A stretch of DNA of 64,000 nucleotides, taken from contig JALJCQ010000013.1 in assembly GCA_023091665.1 (NCBI GenBank), forward strand, positions 3,286,001 through 3,350,000, given 5' to 3'. A program made the position numbers and the translations under genes. Below, piece by piece: positions 16,696 to 25,352 of this stretch (positions are counted from its first letter, which is position 1; each line of letters opens with the position of its first letter). Below the pieces are notes generated by a model, which saw only the letters and a program-made list of their open reading frames with translations, did no database searches and was not told the origin of the DNA. The stretch comes from Pythium myriotylum (Eukaryota > Oomycota > Peronosporomycetes > Pythiales > Pythiaceae).

Positions 16696-19152
16696 ATGGC
16701 GACTCGCTCGCTCTGGCAACTCACCAACGACATCCTCTTGCCATCAGTGCTCTCCTATCTCGACAGTGACAATGAAGACGCCTACTCCCTCTGGCTGGTC
16801 ATAGCCGAGGCCCGAGACGTCCCAAACATCGAGGACTCGCTGCTGCTTTTTCCGACTCGCAAACCTTTGTCGATCCAGCGTGCCCAGCTGCTCGCTATCA
16901 TGCATTCGTGCTGGGTGGCGTCGTATCGACTCTTGAGCTGCAAGAAAGATTCATGGTTCACAATCGACAAGTCCACTCAAGATGTGATCTCCCGCGAGGT
17001 CGAGAACGCCTGTGGATCCCTGCACTCGCATCCATATCGCCTCCTCGCCATGTCTTCGTCACTGCCTCGCCATCTGGCTACGTCGTCGACCATCAAGCGA
17101 GCTGCTGCGAGAGGCAGACTCGACGTGGTGGTCTGGCTCCACCACGTCCTGCCCAAATACGATCAAGACGGGTGCTTGCAACTTGCAGCAGAGAACGGTC
17201 ACCATGAGGTCGTCTCGTGGCTGCTTGACCGTCCACACGAGATCGTACAGCCCATCATCAAGTGCCAAGACGACCCGGCACTAGGCGTCATCGCGTGGCG
17301 TTGTCAACGAACGCAGTCTCAGTCAGATTACTTCTATGTGATGTCGACGAGATACAAGGTGTTCTTGCGTCGTGGCTGCCCGGGCGAAATCGCCCAGGCC
17401 ACCACGTGTACTGGGGCTCGCCTCGGCGACGTCGCTGCCAAGTATGGCGACATGGAGTACGTGCGTCGACTCATCTCGCATCCGCTGTTGAGCGCATCGT
17501 TTAGCGAGCGAGCTGTGTTTGACGCAGCTGCTGGTGGCCACTGGGATGTTGTGAGGTATTTATTGGAGCATCATCCGGACGTGGCCAACGCCAACTGCAT
17601 CTTCAAGTTGAGAGGTAGTCGGCATATCATTACGAAGCTGCTCGTCCGGGAGTTTTGGTATGACCGCGATATGCTCCGGATGAGATCAACCTCCAGATAC
17701 TGCTGCTGGGATTACCACGAGAATCGCAGGATTGCGGATGCGAAGCACATCCAAAATGTCTTCGTGGATGCGATTTGGCACGGATTCACGGATTTGACCA
17801 AATGCTTGATTGTCGACTTTTCGTTCGAGATGGACAAATTACTAAAGACGTCGGCTGAAGTCGCGGCTGAGAAAGGTCAACTGAACGTGATCCAGTGGCT
17901 GCTCCATCATTGCCCCAAGAAAATCAACTCTAGCGAAGTCTTCATCCGTGCGCTACGGCATGGGCACGTCGAAATCGCCAAGTGGCTCGCGACAGAAGGA
18001 TTCCTACAACGACAGTACTTGTCGCTCATGGAATTCTGGGCCAAGAAGAATCGCGACGATGAGACACTACGTTGGGTTCTTGAAGCCAGTAGCTCCGATC
18101 TCGTTTGGCTCGACAACTCTTATATCCCGCTTGGGATAATCGACGCTATTGCCGCCGGTGATGCAGTGCTGATCGAGTGGCTCGTCGAGACGCACAAGGA
18201 GGAAGTCACCCGAGCGCACGTCGAGAGAGCGATCAAATCTGAGAATACGCAGCTTGCGAAGTGGATTGTGCGGGTGTACAACCAGAAATGCTTCGACGAC
18301 AACGTCGCATTCTTGCGCGCCTCAGCAAAATCTGGCAAAGTGGGCCTCGTCCGATTTTTTGTAGAAGAGATTGGTGTATGGGACCCCGAAGCCTTTCAGG
18401 TAGCCACAACCTGGGGTAAAGTTGACGTCGCCAAGTTCCTGTATGATATCGCGCTGAAACAACCACGCAGCATGCATTCTCCACCATCCGGCTGGCGTCC
18501 AGTGATTCTGGAACATTGGCGCTCCAATCGCTTTGATTCCGCGGAGTTGTTACTGAGTTGCGGATTCGATCACGGATTCTTGTCCGCGAAGTTCATTCAT
18601 CGTGCCTTCTGCATCGAAGATCCGGCCACGAAACACGGAGACGAAGATGAGATGACGTCCCTCTCTGAAGAGCATCAAATCCGCCGTACGGTTGCATTGA
18701 TGATCAAACAGTACGACCCGTCGTTTGTTCGCACGATCGAGTGGCTGCCTCTCTGGGCCGTTCGTGTCGGACGCCTCGACTGCCTGCAGCGGCTTCTAGA
18801 AATTGGCCACCCAGGCGTGCTCGCACCCAAAACCATGGGAGCGGTCACGCGAGAAACCAAGGACGAGGCCATGGTCAAGTGGCTCGTCGAGCAGCGAAAC
18901 TGTTTATTCTCGTCGCGGGTGGTCGAGTGGGGGGTTCGATTCGACAAGCGGTTGTTTCTTCAGTGGGCCTTCCGCAAGTTCATTGTGATTCCCGTGCAGA
19001 GTGGTGAGCCACTTCATCCTCTTCAGTTGAAGTTGCGAGAGAAGGCAAAGCAAGCAGCTAAGAGATATGGTCGTGCCGGGATCTTGGAGGCCCTTCCGTC
19101 TTGGACAGCGGAGAGGGGGCATCTCGGAGTCCGCCGAACGTACCATTTTTGA
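16696..19152 (+). CDS. Ankyrin-repeat protein, oomycete WLV-repeat type (copy 1)
   Basis: An 818-residue single-exon protein from ATG 16696, chosen because its N-terminus (MATRSLWQLTNDILLPSVL) matches that of the tandem paralog (MGSLWQSTSEWLLPSLF). Degenerate ankyrin repeats cover most of the length, in the form seen in large oomycete families: AAARGRLDVVVWLHH, AAENGHHEVVSWLL, AAAGGHWDVVRYLLEHHP, AAEKGQLNVIQWLLHHCP, ALRHGHVEIAKWLATEG. Ankyrin arrays bind proteins; the partner is unknown. No signal peptide. Compared with copy 2 it contains about 110 extra residues in the middle (around residues 300-410). Confidence 0.8.
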   Translation: MATRSLWQLTNDILLPSVLSYLDSDNEDAYSLWLVIAEARDVPNIEDSLLLFPTRKPLSIQRAQLLAIMHSCWVASYRLLSCKKDSWFTIDKSTQDVISREVENACGSLHSHPYRLLAMSSSLPRHLATSSTIKRAAARGRLDVVVWLHHVLPKYDQDGCLQLAAENGHHEVVSWLLDRPHEIVQPIIKCQDDPALGVIAWRCQRTQSQSDYFYVMSTRYKVFLRRGCPGEIAQATTCTGARLGDVAAKYGDMEYVRRLISHPLLSASFSERAVFDAAAGGHWDVVRYLLEHHPDVANANCIFKLRGSRHIITKLLVREFWYDRDMLRMRSTSRYCCWDYHENRRIADAKHIQNVFVDAIWHGFTDLTKCLIVDFSFEMDKLLKTSAEVAAEKGQLNVIQWLLHHCPKKINSSEVFIRALRHGHVEIAKWLATEGFLQRQYLSLMEFWAKKNRDDETLRWVLEASSSDLVWLDNSYIPLGIIDAIAAGDAVLIEWLVETHKEEVTRAHVERAIKSENTQLAKWIVRVYNQKCFDDNVAFLRASAKSGKVGLVRFFVEEIGVWDPEAFQVATTWGKVDVAKFLYDIALKQPRSMHSPPSGWRPVILEHWRSNRFDSAELLLSCGFDHGFLSAKFIHRAFCIEDPATKHGDEDEMTSLSEEHQIRRTVALMIKQYDPSFVRTIEWLPLWAVRVGRLDCLQRLLEIGHPGVLAPKTMGAVTRETKDEAMVKWLVEQRNCLFSSRVVEWGVRFDKRLFLQWAFRKFIVIPVQSGEPLHPLQLKLREKAKQAAKRYGRAGILEALPSWTAERGHLGVRRTYHF

Positions 19153-19866
19153 TCTCTAGACAGATATCAGATATAATAGATCGATCCAGTTATTCGCCAT
19201 GGTCACCAACCGGCACGCTGCAGAAGCACGGCCTGCCCTCAATCTCAAGCGGGTCATCTGTTTGACCATGATGGGCCGAAGACCGCGTAGGTCGATGGAG
19301 AGCCAGTATCTTCAGATCCAATCCCCGACCGCGCGGGTGATGAAGCGTGTCGATCCTGGTCCCAATGGCAGACGCATAGGGACTCGTGTTCTTGCACTTG
19401 CCGGGGGACGATGGCGGCGACACAATCGCCGTGACTTGTTAATGAAGATCAAGAAAACGGTTCTCTCAAGGGAGCGGGCGACGAAGTCTACGAAATTGTA
19501 TTTCTGGAATGGCTGCTTTGCGAGTTCATTCCGCCGGCTAGGGCTACACGAGTTGCGAGTTTCGAGTCAGGAAGTAGTCGCGCTACTGTACTTGACTTCT
19601 ACGGACCACGACTAGTAGATGAGTGAACGAATGGAGCTGCTTTAACTTTGGTCTGACCTTGTAAAGGACTGCGCTTCTAAAGCGTCGGCCCAAGAACGAT
19701 GCGGTGGACGGTTTTGCGCGCTGCAATCTACTGTTTTTGTCGAGCTCGGATCAACTCAGATATGATATGCATTGGTCTCAGATATCTCAGCTGGGGTCAA
19801 AACGTGAGTGATGGTCACTAGACTCCGCTGATGACCAGGTCTCCCTTCCAAATCTTCTTCACAGCA
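19153..19866. other. Intergenic region between the ankyrin genes
   Basis: About 710 bases. A 138-residue frame at 19199-19615 lacks similarity to either ankyrin gene and has an Arg-rich, non-family composition, so I do not call it. Copies of the AGATATCAGATAT-type motif occur at 19162-19175, 19759-19769 and 19780-19787. Confidence 0.4.
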
Positions 19867-21918
19867 ATGGGTTCGCTGTGGCAAAGCACGAGCGAATGGC
19901 TGCTGCCTTCTCTCTTTCACCATCTAGATGAAGGCAGCGATGACGTGTACTTTCTATGGCTCATCGCCACCGAGCATGCACTACTCCAGGACCCACGCGA
20001 CTCGCTACTGCTGCTCCCGACCCACAAACCGTTGTCGCGTCGGCGCGCGCATGTGCTCGCGATTGTGCATTCATGTTGGAAAGCTTTGTTTCAACTACCA
20101 GAAGGTACTGTGAGTGTGGATGAAGGACTCAACGAAGCGACGGTTGATTACATCCTGCGTCAAGTCGAGCAGGCCAGTAGGCCGCTTCAACCTCATCCGT
20201 ACCGTCGCCGTGCCATGTGCTTGCCCCTGTCTCCAGACATCCGTAACTCGCAAGTCATGCTCAAAGCCGTGGAGAACGGATACCTCGAGGTCGTCGTGTG
20301 GCTTCAGTACGTCCAGGACTACAAGCAAGGAGAGTGTCTTCGCTACGCTGCTGAAATCGGCCACCACCACATCGTGTCGTGGATATTAGACAACGCACAA
20401 GGAGGCATCGAGCCAGTGCAAAGACACCAAGACGATCCAGAGCTCGGCTTAACGGCGTGGCGCTTTCGGCCGTCGAAGTTCAATTGGCACTACGTTGTGG
20501 TGAACAAATCGAACGTGTGTATCCCTCGCGATTCAGCCACAGTCCTGGGCGACGTCATCGCTAAGAACGGGAGCGCCTCCGCAATGCTCGCACTTCTAGA
20601 TCACTCTCTGTTTAAAAACACCATCAGCAAGACAGCAGCGATCGGCGCAGCAGCTGCGGGCCATCAGGAAGTCGTCGAGTGCCTGCTTAAGCATCGACCG
20701 TACCTGGTCGATATCCCGATTGTCTTTGTTCACGCGCTGCGTGGAGGCCACATCAACATTGTAAAGTGGCTAGTTGTAGACTCCCTCATCCAGCGACAGT
20801 ACTTATCTCTCGTCAAGACATGGGCGGCAATCAACGATAAAGAAGACATGGCACAGTGGATTATTCAAACCCAAGCTTGCCAAGCCGAGTTCCCGAATGA
20901 TGAACCATTGCCGTTCACCGTGGCTGACGCGGCCCAGGCAGGCGACATTCCTCTTACTTGGTGGTTTGTTGAAGAACACAAGCACCCGTTAGACTGCAAG
21001 AACGTTATCCAAGCAATCGAAGGTGGAGAAACAGAGGCTGTAAAATGGATGGTGAGACGGATGTGTTCACTCTACGGGTTTATTGACTGGGCATGCGTGT
21101 TGTGGAAGGCTGTTGAGCGAGACAATGAGGAGCTTGTGCGGTTCTTTGTTGGAGGCCTCGGGGCGTGCGACTCACTCGTATTGTGCAGATCGCGCGCGAC
21201 AGCCAAGATCATGTCATACCTCTATGAAATCGCTACGACGCGCTCACCGCCTCGCCCTTTGCAGTTTAGCCGACAGATCCGGATCCTTGGTCTCGAGTCT
21301 TTTGGAAGCGTCGCATGGCTACTACGTCATGGCTTTACCGAGAGGTATTTGTTCGACTGGCACGTCAACCAGACCGCGGAGATTGCTCGAAAGTACGAAA
21401 AATTCTGGCAGGATGACTCCATGATCACGCCCAGACTTCCCTCCCTCTCCAGAATGCAAAGCTTCCACGAAATGCTCGCACTCATGATTGAGCGCTGTAG
21501 TCCAGATTTCGTCCGTCAACTCGACTGGTTGCCTCTGTGTGCTATCCGTGTCGGACGCCTTGACTGGCTCAAAAGTCTCCTAGAGATCGGTCACCCCGAA
21601 GTCCTGCGTCCGAAGAACATCCGAGAGGTCATACGCGAGACCAAAGACGACGCGATCGCGATGTGGCTCGTCCAACAAAAGCACGATCTGTTCTCGTCTC
21701 GCCGTGTCGACTGGGCTGTCAAGTACGACAAACGCGCATTTTTGCGGTGGGTCTTTCGCAAGTTTCTTCCTGTCCAGACAGCGGCACCTCCTGAGAGGCT
21801 ACGACGTCAGTGCCGAGAGACTCTCGTTCAGGCGGTGGAAACGTGGGGGCGGGTGGAGCTACTCAACTCGCTTCTAGCTTGCACTAGCTGTAAGGTAGAG
21901 ATTTTTTCGAAGAGATAG
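19867..21918 (+). CDS. Ankyrin-repeat protein, oomycete WLV-repeat type (copy 2)
   Basis: A 683-residue paralog of the preceding gene. The shared C-terminal block includes VGRLDWLKSLLEIGHP, RETKDDAIAMWLVQQ and FLRWVFRKF, against RLDCLQRLLEIGHP, RETKDEAMVKWLVEQ and FLQWAFRKF in copy 1. Repeats include AVENGYLEVVVWLQY, AAAAGHQEVVECLLKHRP and ALRGGHINIVKWL. The frame begins 12 codons earlier (19831), but paralog alignment supports ATG 19867. No signal peptide; function unknown, protein-binding inferred. Confidence 0.8.
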   Translation: MGSLWQSTSEWLLPSLFHHLDEGSDDVYFLWLIATEHALLQDPRDSLLLLPTHKPLSRRRAHVLAIVHSCWKALFQLPEGTVSVDEGLNEATVDYILRQVEQASRPLQPHPYRRRAMCLPLSPDIRNSQVMLKAVENGYLEVVVWLQYVQDYKQGECLRYAAEIGHHHIVSWILDNAQGGIEPVQRHQDDPELGLTAWRFRPSKFNWHYVVVNKSNVCIPRDSATVLGDVIAKNGSASAMLALLDHSLFKNTISKTAAIGAAAAGHQEVVECLLKHRPYLVDIPIVFVHALRGGHINIVKWLVVDSLIQRQYLSLVKTWAAINDKEDMAQWIIQTQACQAEFPNDEPLPFTVADAAQAGDIPLTWWFVEEHKHPLDCKNVIQAIEGGETEAVKWMVRRMCSLYGFIDWACVLWKAVERDNEELVRFFVGGLGACDSLVLCRSRATAKIMSYLYEIATTRSPPRPLQFSRQIRILGLESFGSVAWLLRHGFTERYLFDWHVNQTAEIARKYEKFWQDDSMITPRLPSLSRMQSFHEMLALMIERCSPDFVRQLDWLPLCAIRVGRLDWLKSLLEIGHPEVLRPKNIREVIRETKDDAIAMWLVQQKHDLFSSRRVDWAVKYDKRAFLRWVFRKFLPVQTAAPPERLRRQCRETLVQAVETWGRVELLNSLLACTSCKVEIFSKR

Positions 21919-21994
21919 CAAGCAGATTCAGACAGGTCGAGATCGATGACAGTACGTGGCAAATAGAGCTACCATGCAAGAGAATTATCATACA

Positions 21995-22612
21995 CTAACT
22001 GCTTGTAGCCGTCACTGCCATCACTAGGAGTGCGATGGCTGCCGCGACTGTGTGGCTCCGTGTCTTCGTCGGTCTTGCTGCCGACGCCGATGGAGAAGAC
22101 GACCCTGTCGTTGAGTTAGCGCACTCGCGTGGCGATGAGTCGGTGCGGCAGTAGTTATCGAGTGTCGCCCAGTCGACCTTGACAGCCGTCGCGCCCGTAC
22201 ATGGCGACGTGTCCCTTCGATCCTCGCGGTATCGCGCCACGGCCATCGCAAGCGTGCCGTCGACGACGACGGTGGTGGGCTCGGTCAGCTCGAACTTGGT
22301 TGAGCCGTCGCAGCTGGCGATGAAGACAACGGCCTTGTAGGGAGCGGAATCCCAGATATCGACGAGCTTGACGAGGAGCTTAGTCGCGTTGCTGGCCGGA
22401 GGAGATCCACCGAAGCTCAGAGCGCCGCAGGTCTCCGAGAACCCGACGCTGTCTTCTGTGAACCCGTGCTGTGGGCCACCGTAGATGCGGTCCGAGTCGA
22501 CGATGATCGAGCGGTCATCCGAAGACGACGCAGTAGGGAGACTCACGTTTGCAAACTGAGCCAGCCAGTCACGGACGGACGGACAGATGGTCAAGGCAGT
22601 CGAAGCGTTCAT
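21995..22612 (-). CDS. Orphan Cys/Ser-rich protein with C-terminal hydrophobic tail (copy 2)
   Basis: A 205-residue paralog of the protein at 12857-13483. Shared features in order: an N-terminal Cys region (TICPSVRDWL), GFTEDSVGFSETCGALSFGG aligning with the GFAG...GSCGGISVFG region of copy 1, IASCDGSTKFELT aligning with FADCNGTNKYNVT, a VDWATLDNYC motif aligning with MATLEDYC, then a Ser-rich stretch and a hydrophobic C-terminus (AAAIALLVMAVTATSS). The tail suggests GPI or tail anchoring. As in copy 1, no signal peptide is present in this frame and an in-frame stop lies upstream of ATG 22612. Function unknown. Confidence 0.6.
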   Translation of the reverse strand: MNASTALTICPSVRDWLAQFANVSLPTASSSDDRSIIVDSDRIYGGPQHGFTEDSVGFSETCGALSFGGSPPASNATKLLVKLVDIWDSAPYKAVVFIASCDGSTKFELTEPTTVVVDGTLAMAVARYREDRRDTSPCTGATAVKVDWATLDNYCRTDSSPRECANSTTGSSSPSASAARPTKTRSHTVAAAIALLVMAVTATSS

Positions 22613-23525
22613 GTTGTTCGCAGAGAAGTGTACAAATGAAGCAGCTCACTGAGTCACTCGGGTTCACAGTGGCTCAAGCAAGCATCGGGAAGATTTGTCA
22701 GGATGGAGGAAAGAGACTCATACCTCGAAAAAAAACTTTTTTCGGGAAAAGTTTATGATGCTGGGACCCATAGCGCAGCAACGAGGTGTCGCAGGTTGCA
22801 ATAATCCAGCCTTCCCGTCGGAAAAAGGTCAAAACTCAACCTGGTGGCTTCTCTTCTCCAGATCGAGGCATCTCCACAAAGATTCATTAGCAGGTGTATG
22901 GATGGAAAATCATTGTTTTTAGTCATGGCGATTCCAGTGTAATCATGAGCCGACATGTCGGCGACTACGACGTGGAGACATGAGGACGAATCCACTTTGT
23001 TGCGATATGTCGCCGCCAGCAAAAGGCAGTGGACACTCAACTGCTCGAGATTGCGAACGCTGCGCCCTCGTCTCATGTCGAATGTCTCGCACTTGAGGCT
23101 GGAGTGTGAAGCCAGCGGATGGAGAAGAGGCCCACTGAGGCAGAGAAGTCTTGGCATGTCGACACGAGATCCCATGGTAACATCTGTAGTGTCGCCTTTG
23201 CTCAGTATATGCTCGCAAGGGCCACGTCTCTGCATGCAGATGGCGTGGGAGCAATCGATGATGCGATATCTCATTTGCGAACAACTCAAGGTGTTTGTTG
23301 GTCCCACTTGATCCTTTCAAAAGCGTCGTCATTCATATTCCACAACTCATGGTCCCCATACAGAGAGCGACGTAAAGTAGCTAAGGAGGATGTAGAGAAC
23401 GTCGTCCATTCAGCAAATACTGTAGGAATAATACGCGAAAGCACGACCGATAGCCATTCAAAAAACAAACAAAATACCGAAACATCTCCAGCGAATCTGT
23501 CGGTTGGCTGGGTTCGTCGAGCACT
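22613..23525. other. Intergenic region, no gene recognised
   Basis: About 910 bases. Frames of 118-184 residues exist on both strands (for example 22753-23307 minus) but overlap one another, have no domain and show no coding bias I can defend. Confidence 0.45.
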
Positions 23526-24719
23526 CTAGTTGACACGCTGCATCGGGTTCTGGTCTGCAGGCGTTGGCGTCTTGGATGGCATTGCGGCCATGGGCGAGTC
23601 GGCGAGCGGCGAAGGTGCTGGCGTCACGAAGCCGTAGCTGATAGGATCTCGCTGGATCGCCGACTGGTCGATCGACGCGATGTCCTTGGCGGCCGCTGCG
23701 GAATCACTCATTGGCGGTGGAGGGGGTGGCGTAGGATCGGTTTGCTTGACACTTGGCTTCGTCTTTGCAGGCGTCGGGGCCGGCGTTCGAGGTTTTGTCT
23801 TAGCAGGCGTCGGAGCAGGTGTAGGTGCTGGCGTAGGTGCAGGCGTAGGGGCCGGTGTAGGGGCTGGTGTAGGTGCTGGCGTAGGGGCCGGTGTAGGTGC
23901 TGGCGTAGGTGCTGGCGTAGGGGCCGGTGTTGGGGCAGGCGTCGGAGCTGGTGTAGGGGCCCGAGTTGGCGCTGGTGTCGGCAGGAAGCCGTAGCTGATA
24001 GGGTCTCGCTGGATCGCGGACTGATCGATCGACGCGATGTCCTTGGCCGCTGCAGCCGAGTCACTGATCGGCGGTGGAAGTGGCTTCGAATCTGTTTGCT
24101 TGACGCTTGGCTTCGTCTTCGCAGGCGTCGGGGCCGGAGTTGGCGCTGGTGTTGGCAGGAAGCCGAAGCTGATCGGATCTCGCTGGATCACTGACGCGTC
24201 AAACGACGAGATGTCTTTCGCAGCAGCTGCGGATTCGCTCATCGGCGGTGGCGCTAGTGTCGTCGCCTTGGGCGGCGGCGCGTACTGTGCCACGTCGTTC
24301 ATGCCCATCCCACGCGCGCGCGCAGGTCGCACGGCGCCAACGCTGTCGCCCGAGGCCTCGCCTCCGATCTCGCCAAAGTTGAACGAGTGGCCCGACTCGG
24401 TGTCGACGTTGCGGCCGCCCATCGACTCGGCGCCAAAATCGCTGCCGAAACTCGCGTCGTCGCCGCTCGCTTCGCCGCGCATCACATCGCTCGGATCGTA
24501 GTCCGGGTCCTTGCTCTCGCTGTCATCCATGTAGCGCGAGCGCAGCACGTTTTCCCAGACGCTCCTGTCGCTGTCCGAGACGTCGCCGTGCGGGCCGAGC
24601 TGCGCGTCGTTGTGGGGGCCGTTGTGCTGCGCCTTGAGCCCGCGCAGCGACTGCGCCTCGGCGCCGAGCGTCGCCAGCGCGGCCACCACGACCGCGACAC
24701 CAATGCAGTGGCTTTTCAT
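23526..24719 (-). CDS. Secreted proline/threonine-rich repeat protein with three internal modules
   Basis: A 397-residue protein with a signal peptide (residues 1-22, ending GAEAQ). After an acidic region (about 25-130) come three copies of a module with the consensus [52 protein letters not shown] twice. The modules are separated by PTPA repeats and the spacer [11 protein letters not shown]. The longest PTPA run (about 15 units) lies between modules 2 and 3. Pro/Thr-rich spacers of this kind occur in oomycete cell-wall or mucin-like extracellular proteins and may be O-glycosylated; that role is inference. The mature N-terminus SLRGLK resembles but does not match an RxLR motif. The repeat length is likely polymorphic. 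Confidence 0.8.
   Translation of the reverse strand: MKSHCIGVAVVVAALATLGAEAQSLRGLKAQHNGPHNDAQLGPHGDVSDSDRSVWENVLRSRYMDDSESKDPDYDPSDVMRGEASGDDASFGSDFGAESMGGRNVDTESGHSFNFGEIGGEASGDSVGAVRPARARGMGMNDVAQYAPPPKATTLAPPPMSESAAAAKDISSFDASVIQRDPISFGFLPTPAPTPAPTPAKTKPSVKQTDSKPLPPPISDSAAAAKDIASIDQSAIQRDPISYGFLPTPAPTRAPTPAPTPAPTPAPTPAPTPAPTPAPTPAPTPAPTPAPTPAPTPAPTPAPTPAKTKPRTPAPTPAKTKPSVKQTDPTPPPPPPMSDSAAAAKDIASIDQSAIQRDPISYGFVTPAPSPLADSPMAAMPSKTPTPADQNPMQRVN
23809..23982. repeat. 12-bp coding minisatellite (PTPA repeats)
   Basis: Degenerate tandem 12-mers of the type GGTGTAGGTGCT and GGCGTAGGGGCC encode the Pro-Thr-Pro-Ala repeats of the secreted protein on the minus strand. All units keep frame; variation is mostly at silent positions. 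Confidence 0.85.
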
Positions 24720-25352
24720 CTCGCGTGCTCTTGAGAGAGAATCGATGACTGCCCGCGCTCACGAGCCGGGTTGTGTTGCTTGAGCTTGTCTCCGCGTGGC
24801 GCAGCCAAGCAAACGGGTTGGCGCGTGACCCATTCAGCTGCTGCCCGGGGGAATGTGCGGATTTTCCATCTGGGAGCCGCCATGGCTCGGAAGGAAGAAT
24901 GCCCGCGGAAGAGATGAGTCGCTCGCCTGGCCTTTGCGTTGAGCCGGAGAATTGCTTGATGCTGGAGAGCCGGAGCCCGCAAGGGCACTACGGGGAGCTC
25001 AAGAACCTCGAGAGAGTGCCTTTTTGTAGCCATGTCAGGAGGGTGAATCTGGAGGTTCAGAACGATCGCAACAGACAGGCGCTCTTGAGTCAACGAGCCA
25101 CACAATGGCGAGCTGGCGCATCGTGCACTCAGCAAGCAGAACGGAATGCACGAGGAACCGGAAGGTTGGGTGCGAGTGACTAGATGCTCGATATTGGAAA
25201 AGTATTGGTCGATGAAGGCATCATCTGACTGTGTGGCTCCACAGCAACGTGAAAATGTGCGGAGTGGAATTACTGGTACATGAGGAATTGGCGTGGATGG
25301 CATATGGATATTGGTCCATTGTCCGACCGGCACGACGGGACGTCAGCATGCG
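24720..25352. other. Intergenic region, no gene recognised
   Basis: About 630 bases upstream of the secreted repeat protein and downstream of DNA2, both leftward. A 205-residue minus frame here has no similarity and no start context, and overlaps the 5' leader of the repeat protein. Confidence 0.4.

Noticed and set aside
19199..19615. 138-residue plus-strand frame between the ankyrin genes
   Set aside because: Arg-rich, no similarity to the paralogs or to a known domain, no promoter context.
22753..23307. 184-residue minus-strand frame
   Set aside because: Overlaps other frames on both strands, no domain, no coding composition.
24600..24660. RxLR effector motif in the secreted repeat protein (SLRGLK)
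   Set aside because: The spacing R-x-L-R is not met and no EER follows; not called as RxLR.
24716..25333. 205-residue minus-strand frame
   Set aside because: No start context or similarity; overlaps the start of the secreted repeat protein.
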